Shown one piece after another: positions 25,045 to 33,185 of a stretch of 64,000 bases of DNA (the first letter of the stretch is position 1; each line of letters starts with the position of its first letter). The DNA is taken from contig JAFRRJ010000017.1 in the NCBI GenBank assembly GCA_017428155.1, positions 62,001 to 126,000 of the forward strand, in the 5' to 3' direction. The notes below the pieces were generated by a model. It had not been told where the DNA came from. It did not search any database and saw nothing but the letters and a program-made list of their open reading frames with translations. This stretch comes from Clostridiales bacterium (GTDB lineage: Bacteria > Bacillota > Clostridia > Saccharofermentanales > Saccharofermentanaceae). A program made the translations under genes and the position numbers.

Positions 25045-26154
25045 ATGCCGACAATTGCAAATGATTTAATAGCTCAATTAATAGCTCAATTAAAAGCACT
25101 GGATCTTTCCGAGACAATAAGCAGTTCATATAAGCCTTTGGTTGATCTCGTTAATCTGTTCAGGATGATGATTGAAGACGGCGGTGATTTTGAGGCTACG
25201 AGGAAAACTCTTGAGGCTGTACGTGACTATGAAGTGTCCACAGGCGGCAAAATGGGTCAGGCCGCATCCCAATATGGCAGTCTGATAAATGAGCCCGCTG
25301 TTGATAATCAGGGCAAGTTCGATCTGGCTTTGGGCAAAGCACTTATGTATCTGAAAGATATTGTCTATCTCCAGCCTGTACTTCATGATGTACATGAGAT
25401 CCTGGCCGGTCTTATCTGGCTCGTGGATGGTCATGGCCTAATAAAGGCTAAGAGCAACTTCGAGAAGGCCGGTTACAACGACAGGATCTTTCAGCAGATG
25501 GATGATGATATCATGGGCGTTTACAATATTGTAAGCAGCAGGCATGAGAATGAATGCTTCGGCTCTGCTAAATATGCTAATGCAGAGATCACTAAGGAGC
25601 AGCTCTATGAATATGTTTCAGCCCGTGAATCTGATTTTGATTATCTTATTAAGAAATATATTCCGGGCAAGAGTTTTTATGTGGATTTTACAACTGTCAA
25701 CATCCGTATGAGTTCCGATCGTGCTGCTGAGGCAGCTACTCTTGACAAGTATTCTGAAAAGGTATCAGGACTGATGGATAAGCTTGCGGATATTGAGATC
25801 ACTATTGCGGCTTGTGAACTCTTTTTCGGTAAGGAAAAGCCTATACCTTCATCGAACGAAGGACAGCAGGTTATTGAACAGCTTAAAGCACTTGTACTCG
25901 TTATTAATGATTTATCCAAGCATGTTCTTGAAATCTATGATAATTTCAAAAAGCGCGGTGATGACGCACCTTATTGCTTCATGAAAAAGCTTCCGTCAAT
26001 CGGGAAAGTCAGCGGTTATGAACTCGGTAACCTTAATTCTGATGATCCGATCAAGACAGGTACACATTTCAGAGACAACTATACAAAGCTTGCCAAATCA
26101 CTTTGCAGCTATGCCAATGAATTCAAGCGTGGATTCGGTAAAGTCAATTTTTGA
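25045..26154 (+). CDS. Unrecognised helical protein (369 aa), second of an unknown gene pair
   Basis: I do not recognise this protein. It is predicted soluble and almost entirely helical, with heptad-like stretches (VSGLMDKLADIEITIAACEL and IEQLKALVLVINDLSKHVLE). No catalytic motif is evident. Near the start, a 12-base unit is repeated twice in perfect tandem (25069-25092), giving IAQLIAQL. AAAGGAG precedes the ATG. A terminator follows at 26186. The likely partner is the upstream 428-residue protein; being cytosolic and helical, it could be a scaffold or binding protein, but no function can be assigned. Confidence 0.7.
   Translation: MPTIANDLIAQLIAQLKALDLSETISSSYKPLVDLVNLFRMMIEDGGDFEATRKTLEAVRDYEVSTGGKMGQAASQYGSLINEPAVDNQGKFDLALGKALMYLKDIVYLQPVLHDVHEILAGLIWLVDGHGLIKAKSNFEKAGYNDRIFQQMDDDIMGVYNIVSSRHENECFGSAKYANAEITKEQLYEYVSARESDFDYLIKKYIPGKSFYVDFTTVNIRMSSDRAAEAATLDKYSEKVSGLMDKLADIEITIAACELFFGKEKPIPSSNEGQQVIEQLKALVLVINDLSKHVLEIYDNFKKRGDDAPYCFMKKLPSIGKVSGYELGNLNSDDPIKTGTHFRDNYTKLAKSLCSYANEFKRGFGKVNF
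25069..25092 (+). repeat. Perfect 2 x 12-bp tandem repeat inside the 369-aa gene
   Basis: ATAGCTCAATTA occurs twice without interruption. A change in copy number would keep the reading frame and add or remove four residues (IAQL). Confidence 0.9.
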
Positions 26155-26185
26155 TGAATAAGTGAATTCTCCCGTTTTTGGAAAT

Positions 26186-26220
26186 AGGGCTGTCTCATTA
26201 GAGGCAGCCCTGATTTCTTT
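26186..26220 (+). terminator. Rho-independent terminator after the unknown gene pair
   Basis: AGGGCTGTCTC and GAGGCAGCCCT form an 11-bp stem (one G-U pair) around ATTA, followed by a T-rich stretch. It shares its core with the inverted repeat at 14309. Confidence 0.8.
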
Positions 26221-26274
26221 TACATTTAAAATCTTCGGTGTTTTCGAGGCATGGCCGTGAAACGGCTTAAGGTA

Positions 26275-27090
26275 TTACAGTGCCTCAAAATAAGGTTTGT
26301 GGTCCTTGAAGTAAACGGTTTCCTTGATTCCGAGCGACTTCAGATATTCAATAGCATCACTGAAGCAGACAGCGAATGTTCCGGGGAAGTGTGAATCTGA
26401 GCCCAATGTGATGTATTTGCCGCCCATTTCTTTGTACCGGTTAAGAATAGCAGGGTCGGGGAGATCTCTGGTAAAGCCTCTTTCTCTGTGCTTCTGTATC
26501 GATTTGGTATTGATCTCAAGAGCTTTTTCTTTTGTTATCAAGGCCTCGAAAAATCTGTCGAATTCCTTTGGACAGTCTTCGTAAAGCACAAAATTATTTA
26601 GATTATCCGTATATCTGTTGATGTAGTCGTAGTGGGCTGCAACGTCGAAATTGTTGCATTTCTCGCACATCTCGGCCATCTTTGCCATATATTGCGTATG
26701 AAGCTCCTTTTTGGGGAGTTTATAGCAGTCGCGGTGAACATAGAAATCTTCACCGTTAAAGAGATGGACACTGAGCAATACGACATCTAAAGGCGTTGAA
26801 GAGGCTGTTTTGTCGATCTCTTCGGCTACATGTGTCTGATAACCGAATTCTATTCCCTTAAGGAGTTCTATGTCAGGTTCCGCCTTTTTCTTCCACTCGT
26901 TAAATGCCTCGGTATAGTCATTAAGATCGAACATCCAGTTTAATCCGTCATCCGGAAAATCAATCTCGTAGTGTTCTGTAATCCCAATCCGTTTAAATCC
27001 TGCCTTTTTGGCCTGATCGATCAGTTCATCTATTGACTGGCCTGCATCAACAGAGAAGAGTTTTGTGTGATTATGTCCGTCTGTTACCAT
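26275..27090 (-). CDS. PHP-domain phosphatase, histidinol-phosphatase (HisJ/HisK) type
   Basis: Metal-dependent phosphoesterase of the PHP superfamily. The 271-residue protein has the N-terminal DGHNHT motif, ITEHYEID (about residue 38), the EFGYQTH and LSVHLF metal-site segments, AAHYDYINRY and the C-terminal SDSHFPG. This order fits histidinol-phosphate phosphatases, the penultimate step of histidine synthesis. No other his genes are in the window, so another phosphomonoester substrate is possible. Transcribed alone on the - strand, divergent from the aminopeptidase gene; its 3' end faces the terminator at 26186. Confidence 0.82.
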   Translation of the reverse strand: MVTDGHNHTKLFSVDAGQSIDELIDQAKKAGFKRIGITEHYEIDFPDDGLNWMFDLNDYTEAFNEWKKKAEPDIELLKGIEFGYQTHVAEEIDKTASSTPLDVVLLSVHLFNGEDFYVHRDCYKLPKKELHTQYMAKMAEMCEKCNNFDVAAHYDYINRYTDNLNNFVLYEDCPKEFDRFFEALITKEKALEINTKSIQKHRERGFTRDLPDPAILNRYKEMGGKYITLGSDSHFPGTFAVCFSDAIEYLKSLGIKETVYFKDHKPYFEAL

Positions 27091-27174
27091 TTATGACCTC
27101 TAAATTAAAAGATTTATTTATTTAATAATGGTATCATAACTCATGTATAGAAAAATTAGAAATGAGGTTTATAT

Positions 27175-28611
27175 ATGCCGAAGAAGAAAAATACAGGTAA
27201 GATAAAGCCCAGTGAGCTTTTTGCTGAGTTTCCCAATCTTTATGAGACTGCGTCTGAAGATGATCTTGCGGCTACTTTTGAATTTGCCGAGGAATACAAG
27301 GCGTTTTTGGATGATTCCAAGACTGAGCGAGAGTTTGCCAGAAATGCGATCTTGGCAGCCGAAGATCTGGGATATGTTGATATTGCCACCAAAGACAGCT
27401 TAAAGCCGGGTGACAAAGTATACCAGAGCATTAAGGGAAAGGGTTTTGCGGCAGCAGTAATAGGCAGGAAGGGTCCTTCTGAAGGCTTTAATATCCTTGG
27501 CGCGCATATTGATTCCCCCAGACTTGACCTTAAACCGAATCCCATTTATGAGGACAGCGACACCGTTTATTTCAAGACCCACTATTACGGCGGACTCAAG
27601 AAATATCAGTGGACTACGATACCTTTGAGTGTTCACGGTGTCGTCTTTACCAATGACGGTAAGATGCATGAGATCGTTGTAGGTGAGAAGGATGATGATC
27701 CGGTATTCTATATTACTGACCTTCTGCCTCATCTCGGCACTGAACAGATGAATAAGAAAGCTTCAGAGTTTATCCCCGCAGAAGATCTTAACGTAATAAT
27801 CGGCGGTATCCCGTTTACAGAAGACAAGAAGGCAAAGGATATCTTCAAGGCCGGCGTGCTTAAGATACTTTTCGAGCAGTACGGGATCAAAGAGAAGGAT
27901 TTCGTTTCTGCCGAGATCGAGATCGTTCCTGCCACAAAAGCAAGAGATGTCGGCTTTGACCGTGCTTATATTGCTGCTTACGGCCACGATGACAAAGTCT
28001 GCGCTTATCCTGCATTACGAGCACTTCTTGCACAGGAGAAGCCTAAGAAGACATGCGTATGCCTTCTTACCGATAAGGAAGAGATCGGCTCTTATTCAAA
28101 TTCCGGTGCTACTTCCAATCTTTATGAGAATTTCCTTATGGAAGTTTTCGCGAAGGCAGAAGGCGGCATAGATAAGTTTAATACCTTGAAATTCCGTAAG
28201 GCATTAGCAGCTACAAAGATGCTTTCAACGGACGTTACAACAGCTTATGACCCGAAGTATTCTTCCGTATTTGAGAAGAATAACACGGCCTTTATGTCAC
28301 ATGGTCTTAAGATAGAGAAGTATACAGGTGCAAGAGGCAAGTCCGGCTGCTCAGAAGCAACAGGTGACTTCATTGCCGAGATCACCGATATCTTCGAGAA
28401 GAATTCAATCCCGTGGCAGACAGGTGAACTCGGTCGTATCGATGCAGGCGGCGGCGGAACGATCGCAGCTGTTATGGCTGAGCTTGGTATGGATGTTGTC
28501 GATATGGGTGTTCCCGTATGGTCAATGCATGCACCGGTCGAGGTTATCTCCAAGATCGACCTTTATTATCTGTTCCTCGGATATAAAGCATTTATTGAGA
28601 ATATCGGATAA
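27175..28611 (+). CDS. M18 family aminopeptidase
   Basis: Cytosolic di-zinc aminopeptidase of the aspartyl/lysyl M18 family, releasing N-terminal residues from peptides. The 478-residue protein shows GAHIDSPRLDLKP (first His ligand, about residue 110), YGHDDKVCAYPAL (bridging Asp, about residue 270), the catalytic TDKEEIGS (about residue 302), and MHAPVEVISKID near the C-terminus with the last ligand. Length is typical of bacterial M18. GAGG precedes the ATG at 27175. Its stop codon shares a base with the ATG of the cardiolipin synthase gene. Confidence 0.93.
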   Translation: MPKKKNTGKIKPSELFAEFPNLYETASEDDLAATFEFAEEYKAFLDDSKTEREFARNAILAAEDLGYVDIATKDSLKPGDKVYQSIKGKGFAAAVIGRKGPSEGFNILGAHIDSPRLDLKPNPIYEDSDTVYFKTHYYGGLKKYQWTTIPLSVHGVVFTNDGKMHEIVVGEKDDDPVFYITDLLPHLGTEQMNKKASEFIPAEDLNVIIGGIPFTEDKKAKDIFKAGVLKILFEQYGIKEKDFVSAEIEIVPATKARDVGFDRAYIAAYGHDDKVCAYPALRALLAQEKPKKTCVCLLTDKEEIGSYSNSGATSNLYENFLMEVFAKAEGGIDKFNTLKFRKALAATKMLSTDVTTAYDPKYSSVFEKNNTAFMSHGLKIEKYTGARGKSGCSEATGDFIAEITDIFEKNSIPWQTGELGRIDAGGGGTIAAVMAELGMDVVDMGVPVWSMHAPVEVISKIDLYYLFLGYKAFIENIG

Positions 28612-30167
28612 TGGCTAAAAGAACGGTAGAACGCAAAACTGCTATAAAAAACAGCGTCGGCAGAATAATTGTCTACAGTCTGATCATCATTGCGCAGATT
28701 GTTGCTTTTGCCGTTCTTGTTTACCTGCTCGGTAATAAATACCCTGCGCTTGCATTTGTCTTCAGAGCAATTGCGCTTATAACCGCTTTGGGTATCAATG
28801 CAAGGGATTCTAACGGCGCATTCAAGCAGATCTGGGTAATAGTCATCCTTACATTTCCGATTACGGGTCTGTTGTTTTATGCGCTCAATAATTTCAGCAG
28901 TTCCAAGCATAAGATCAAGAAAAGACTTGATGAAGTTGATCTTAAGGTGTTCAGTCATCTTAATCACAATGACGCCATCTTTGACAAGTTCATGGAGGAG
29001 GCACCGGCTAGTGCCTCTTCAGCCAAATATTTGAGGAGCCTTAACTTCCCGATATATGAGGGTAATGAGATCAAATATTATTCTGATTGCTACGACTGCT
29101 ACAAAGAGCAGATCGAAGATATCAAAAAGGCAAAGAAATATGTCTATCTTGAATATCATGCTATAGAGACAAAAGAATCATTCGAAGCGCTTCACGAGGC
29201 TTTGAAGGAGAGAGCAGCTGCCGGTGTAGACTGCAGAGTCTTATACGATGATGTCGGTTCCTTTGTTTTTATCAGCAGGCAGTTCGTTAAGATGCTCGAG
29301 TCTGAAGGAATCAAGTGCAATGCTTTTAACCCGGCTTATCCGCTGCTTCAGTTGTTTATGAATAACAGGGATCACAGAAAGATCACCGTAGTTGACGGCA
29401 CTGTCGGATATACGGGCGGATATAATATTGCGGATGAATACTTCAACATTGTAAATCCGTACGGTCATTGGAAGGATAATGGTGTAAGGATCGAAGGCCC
29501 TGCGGTAAAAAGCCTTACGGCGATGTTTGTTGAGATGTGGAACTTTGCTGATGTTAAACGCAAGGTATCGGAAAAGATGCCTTTTGAAAGGCTCAAAATC
29601 GAACCTGTCAGCGGTGTTAAGGGCTACTGCGTTCCATACTGCGACAGTCCTCTTGATAATGAGCCTGTCGGAGAGAATGTATATCTCAATATCATTAACA
29701 ACTCGATTCATTACTGCTGGTTCATGTCGCCATATCTTGTCCTGTCCGATGAGGTGGCAAGGGCTTTGAAGATTGCCTGCATGAGAGGCGTAGACGTAAG
29801 GATAATTACGCCCGGTATCCCTGATAAGAAGGTCACTTATAACGTTACCAGGTCTTATTACAATATGCTGGTTGAAAGCGGCGTCAAAGTATACGAATAT
29901 ACTCCCGGTTTTAACCACGCGAAAACTGTTATCTCAGATGACAAATGTGCGGTAGTAGGAACTATCAATCTTGATTTCAGAAGTCTGTACCATCATTTTG
30001 AGAATGCTCTCTATTTGTATGATACAGACTGTATTCCCGATATCAAAAAAGACTTTAATGATACATTTGAGATCTGCCGCGATGTTACTGAGGATTACAG
30101 GAAAAAGCCGAATGTTTTCGTATGGTTCTTTAAGTCTATCCTGAGACTTATAGCTCCGTTGCTATAA
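28611..30167 (+). CDS. cls: Cardiolipin synthase
   Basis: Phospholipase D superfamily enzyme that makes cardiolipin from phosphatidylglycerol at the membrane. The 518-residue protein has two or three hydrophobic segments in the first 90 residues and two HKD motifs: DHRKITVVDG (about residue 255) followed by GYTGGYNI, and NHAKTVISDD (about residue 436) followed by VGTINLDFRS. Length is normal. Start and stop overlap with the upstream peptidase gene (TAATG). Downstream are an amidohydrolase gene and envelope functions (ABC exporter, murD, uppP). Confidence 0.94.
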   Translation: MAKRTVERKTAIKNSVGRIIVYSLIIIAQIVAFAVLVYLLGNKYPALAFVFRAIALITALGINARDSNGAFKQIWVIVILTFPITGLLFYALNNFSSSKHKIKKRLDEVDLKVFSHLNHNDAIFDKFMEEAPASASSAKYLRSLNFPIYEGNEIKYYSDCYDCYKEQIEDIKKAKKYVYLEYHAIETKESFEALHEALKERAAAGVDCRVLYDDVGSFVFISRQFVKMLESEGIKCNAFNPAYPLLQLFMNNRDHRKITVVDGTVGYTGGYNIADEYFNIVNPYGHWKDNGVRIEGPAVKSLTAMFVEMWNFADVKRKVSEKMPFERLKIEPVSGVKGYCVPYCDSPLDNEPVGENVYLNIINNSIHYCWFMSPYLVLSDEVARALKIACMRGVDVRIITPGIPDKKVTYNVTRSYYNMLVESGVKVYEYTPGFNHAKTVISDDKCAVVGTINLDFRSLYHHFENALYLYDTDCIPDIKKDFNDTFEICRDVTEDYRKKPNVFVWFFKSILRLIAPLL

Positions 30168-30188
30168 CGAATTTAGAAAGGATCTTTT

Positions 30189-31451
30189 ATGTCTGTTAGA
30201 TTTTATAACTGCAGAATACTTACAATGAAAGACAGCAATATCATTGAAGGTGAGCTGTGGACAGATAATGACCGTATCAGCTATATCGGACCTTCAGTTG
30301 ATGATTCTGATAAGAAATTTGACCGCGAGATCGACTGCAAAGGCAACCTCCTGATGCCGGGTCTTAAGAATGCTCATACACATTCTGCAATGACGTTCTC
30401 AAGATCTCTTGCTGATGAATACTGCCTTGATGACTGGCTTCATAAAGCAATCTTCCCGAGGGAAGCAAAGCTTACTCCCGAGGCAGTCTACTGGTATGCA
30501 AAGCTTGCTTATGCTGAATATCTGGCCGGCGGTATCACTTCATGCTTTGATATGTATTTCTTCCGTGAATTGACTGCCCAAGCTGCAATAGAGACCGGCT
30601 TCAGGCATGTTTTCTGCGGTGCTGCCAATGATTACGGCGGTTTTGATGAATTGGAAGACTACTATAATTCACTGAATTCTTTGGATCCGCTCGTATCCTT
30701 TATTTTCGGATTCCATGCTGAATACACGACATCTGAAGACAATCTCAAGCGCATGTCTGATCTTGCACATAAGTATGAGGCTCCTGTATTCACACATATA
30801 TCCGAGTCTTATCCTGAAGTAGAAGGCTGCAGGGAAAGATATGGTGTTACGCCTGCGGTGCTTTTCGACAGATTAGGCATATTTGATTACGGCGGCGGCG
30901 GATTCCATTGCGTATGGTTCACTGATGAAGACAGGGAGATCTTTAAGAATAGGGGATTGTGGTCCGTATTTAATGCTTGCTCCAATTTAAAGCTTGCAAG
31001 CGGAATTACGCCTGTATATAAGTTCATCGAAAAGGATATGAAGATAGCGATCGGTACAGACGGAGCAGGCTCTAATAATGCTCTTTCAATGTTCCGCGAG
31101 ATGTATCTGGATACAGTTCTTTCCAACGTTGAGACACATAATGCCGCAGCAGTTGATCCTTTTACGATCCTTAAAGCCGGTACTACGGGCGGAGCTCTCT
31201 GTATGGGCCTTAATGATTCTGATGTTCTTGATACAGGTAAGAAGGCTGATATCATCATGATAGATATGAAGAAACCTTCGATGCAGCCCGAGAACAACAT
31301 CATAAGAAATCTCATATACAGCGGTGATAATTCGATCGTTAAGATGACGATGATAGACGGTAAGATCCTTTATGAGGACGGCAATTATACAACTATTGAC
31401 ATTGATGAGGTCATCAGTGAGAGCAATAAATTACTGGAAGGACTTGCCTGA
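30189..31451 (+). CDS. Amidohydrolase, MtaD/SsnA-type deaminase family
   Basis: Metal-dependent hydrolase/deaminase of the subgroup that contains 5-methylthioadenosine/S-adenosylhomocysteine deaminase. The 420-residue protein has the metal-ligand motifs in order: NAHTHSAM (about residue 63), GFHAEYT, THISES, FHCVWF and GTDGAGSNN (about residue 297). The C-terminal GKKADIIMIDM is the composite-sandwich return common to this family. The substrate cannot be fixed from sequence. AAAGGA precedes the ATG. Confidence 0.85.
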   Translation: MSVRFYNCRILTMKDSNIIEGELWTDNDRISYIGPSVDDSDKKFDREIDCKGNLLMPGLKNAHTHSAMTFSRSLADEYCLDDWLHKAIFPREAKLTPEAVYWYAKLAYAEYLAGGITSCFDMYFFRELTAQAAIETGFRHVFCGAANDYGGFDELEDYYNSLNSLDPLVSFIFGFHAEYTTSEDNLKRMSDLAHKYEAPVFTHISESYPEVEGCRERYGVTPAVLFDRLGIFDYGGGGFHCVWFTDEDREIFKNRGLWSVFNACSNLKLASGITPVYKFIEKDMKIAIGTDGAGSNNALSMFREMYLDTVLSNVETHNAAAVDPFTILKAGTTGGALCMGLNDSDVLDTGKKADIIMIDMKKPSMQPENNIIRNLIYSGDNSIVKMTMIDGKILYEDGNYTTIDIDEVISESNKLLEGLA

Positions 31452-31460
31452 TCTTAAGTC

Positions 31461-33185
31461 ATGAAACTTCTTTTAAACCATATCGGTAAATACAAAACAG
31501 CGTCGATCTTAAGCCCTGTATTTAAGCTTCTTGAAGCATGCTTTGAACTTACTGTTCCATTGATTGTGGCAGGAGTCATTGATAACGGTATCAGGAAGGG
31601 CGATGCGCACTATGTCTGGTCTCATGTGCCTATACTCGTGATTTTCGCTGTCGTGGGATTTGCAAGTGCGATCACTGCACAGTATTTCGCTGCTTATTCA
31701 GCAACAGGCATATCCTCCGGTATCCGAAAGAGCCTTCACGATAAGCTTCAGATTTTATCCGTAAGCGATTATGAGAAGATCGGATCTTCCGGTATGGTCA
31801 CGCTTCTTACATCAGACGTTAACCAGATTCAGACAGGGATCAATCTGTTCTTAAGACTTCTTTTGAGATCGCCTTTTATCGTTATAGGCGCTTGTATTAT
31901 GGCTGCTACTGTAAAGCCTTCGATAGCCCTGATACTTGTTGGCTGTACTGCTCTTTTAGCTGTAGTAATTGCCCTCAATATGAAGTTCTCGATCTTAAGG
32001 CACAAAGAATCCAGAGCAGGCTTGGACAGCCTTGTTAAGAAGACTTCCAACGGTATTGCAGGCGAACGTGTAATCAGAGGCTTTAACAAGACTCAAAATG
32101 ATTATGAGAAGTTCGAACAAATGAGCATGAGCCTTAAGATATCGCAGATTAAAGCTGCTGATTTTGCCGCATGGCTTAACCCTCTGACTTATGCTGCGGT
32201 AAATCTCGGGATCTGCCTGTTGATCTACAGGGGTTCTATTCATTTCAACGCGGGAGATCTTACTGACGGGCAGGTTGTAGCACTCTACAATTATATGTCC
32301 CAGATTCTTATAGAGCTTGTAAAACTGGCAAATCTCATTGTGTCGGTATCAAGAGCTTATGCTTGCCTTAAAAGGGCTGAAGGCCTCATGGACATTACCA
32401 GCACAGCTAATATCGGTATGGAATCACTTCCTTTGGGCACACCTCTTTCGGTATCGATGAAGAATGTCTCTTTTACATATCAGGGCAATGTTGAAGAATC
32501 GGTAAAAGACTTTTCAATCGATATCAATCCCGGTGAGACGATAGGCATTATAGGAAGCACGGGATGCGGTAAATCCACTGCAGCAGCACTTATTGCAGGT
32601 ATCTATAACGCTAATGAGGGAGAAGTAGATATCAACGGAAAAAATATAAAAGATATTGCGCTTTCGAGTCTTGCATCAGCTATTGGTATGAGCCTCCAGA
32701 AAACAAGACTCTTCAAAGGCTCTCTTAAAGACAATATCACTCTCGGAAGAACTTCTCTGACTGATGAGGATATTGATTCCGCATGCAAAGCATCTTGTAG
32801 TGATGATGTTGTTGCAGCGAAGAAAGAAGGCCTGGACTTCGTTATTTCTGACGGCGGCGCAGGACTCTCGGGCGGTCAGAGACAGAGGATCGGAATAGCT
32901 AGAGCTTTGGCAGGCAATCCCGGTCTTGTAATCCTTGATGACTCCACGTCTGCTTTGGACTGGGGCACCGAAAAGAGGCTTCTTAATAACCTTAGGAATC
33001 TTCCGGTTAAGCCTACATTGATCCTTGTCTCACAGAAGGTCAGGACGTGCATGAATTGTGACCGCATTATTCTTATGGATGACGGCAGGATAGAAGCTGT
33101 TGCATCTCATGAGGAGCTTCTTAAGATATCAGAGAACTACAGATATATGAATTCTCTTCAGATGAAGGGAGGCGCAGCATCATGA
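31461..33185 (+). CDS. ABC exporter, half-transporter with degenerate ATP site
   Basis: Type IV ABC exporter half: about six membrane helices in residues 1-310, then the nucleotide-binding domain with Walker A GSTGCGKST (about residue 356) and a consensus LSGGQRQRIGIARAL signature. The catalytic glutamate after Walker B is Asp (LVILDDSTSALD) and the H-loop histidine is Gln (LVSQKV). These changes define the degenerate-site partner of heterodimeric exporters such as TM287 and BmrC. The following gene supplies the complementary half and overlaps by 4 bases. The substrate is unknown. The start has only a weak ribosome site. Confidence 0.92.
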   Translation: MKLLLNHIGKYKTASILSPVFKLLEACFELTVPLIVAGVIDNGIRKGDAHYVWSHVPILVIFAVVGFASAITAQYFAAYSATGISSGIRKSLHDKLQILSVSDYEKIGSSGMVTLLTSDVNQIQTGINLFLRLLLRSPFIVIGACIMAATVKPSIALILVGCTALLAVVIALNMKFSILRHKESRAGLDSLVKKTSNGIAGERVIRGFNKTQNDYEKFEQMSMSLKISQIKAADFAAWLNPLTYAAVNLGICLLIYRGSIHFNAGDLTDGQVVALYNYMSQILIELVKLANLIVSVSRAYACLKRAEGLMDITSTANIGMESLPLGTPLSVSMKNVSFTYQGNVEESVKDFSIDINPGETIGIIGSTGCGKSTAAALIAGIYNANEGEVDINGKNIKDIALSSLASAIGMSLQKTRLFKGSLKDNITLGRTSLTDEDIDSACKASCSDDVVAAKKEGLDFVISDGGAGLSGGQRQRIGIARALAGNPGLVILDDSTSALDWGTEKRLLNNLRNLPVKPTLILVSQKVRTCMNCDRIILMDDGRIEAVASHEELLKISENYRYMNSLQMKGGAAS

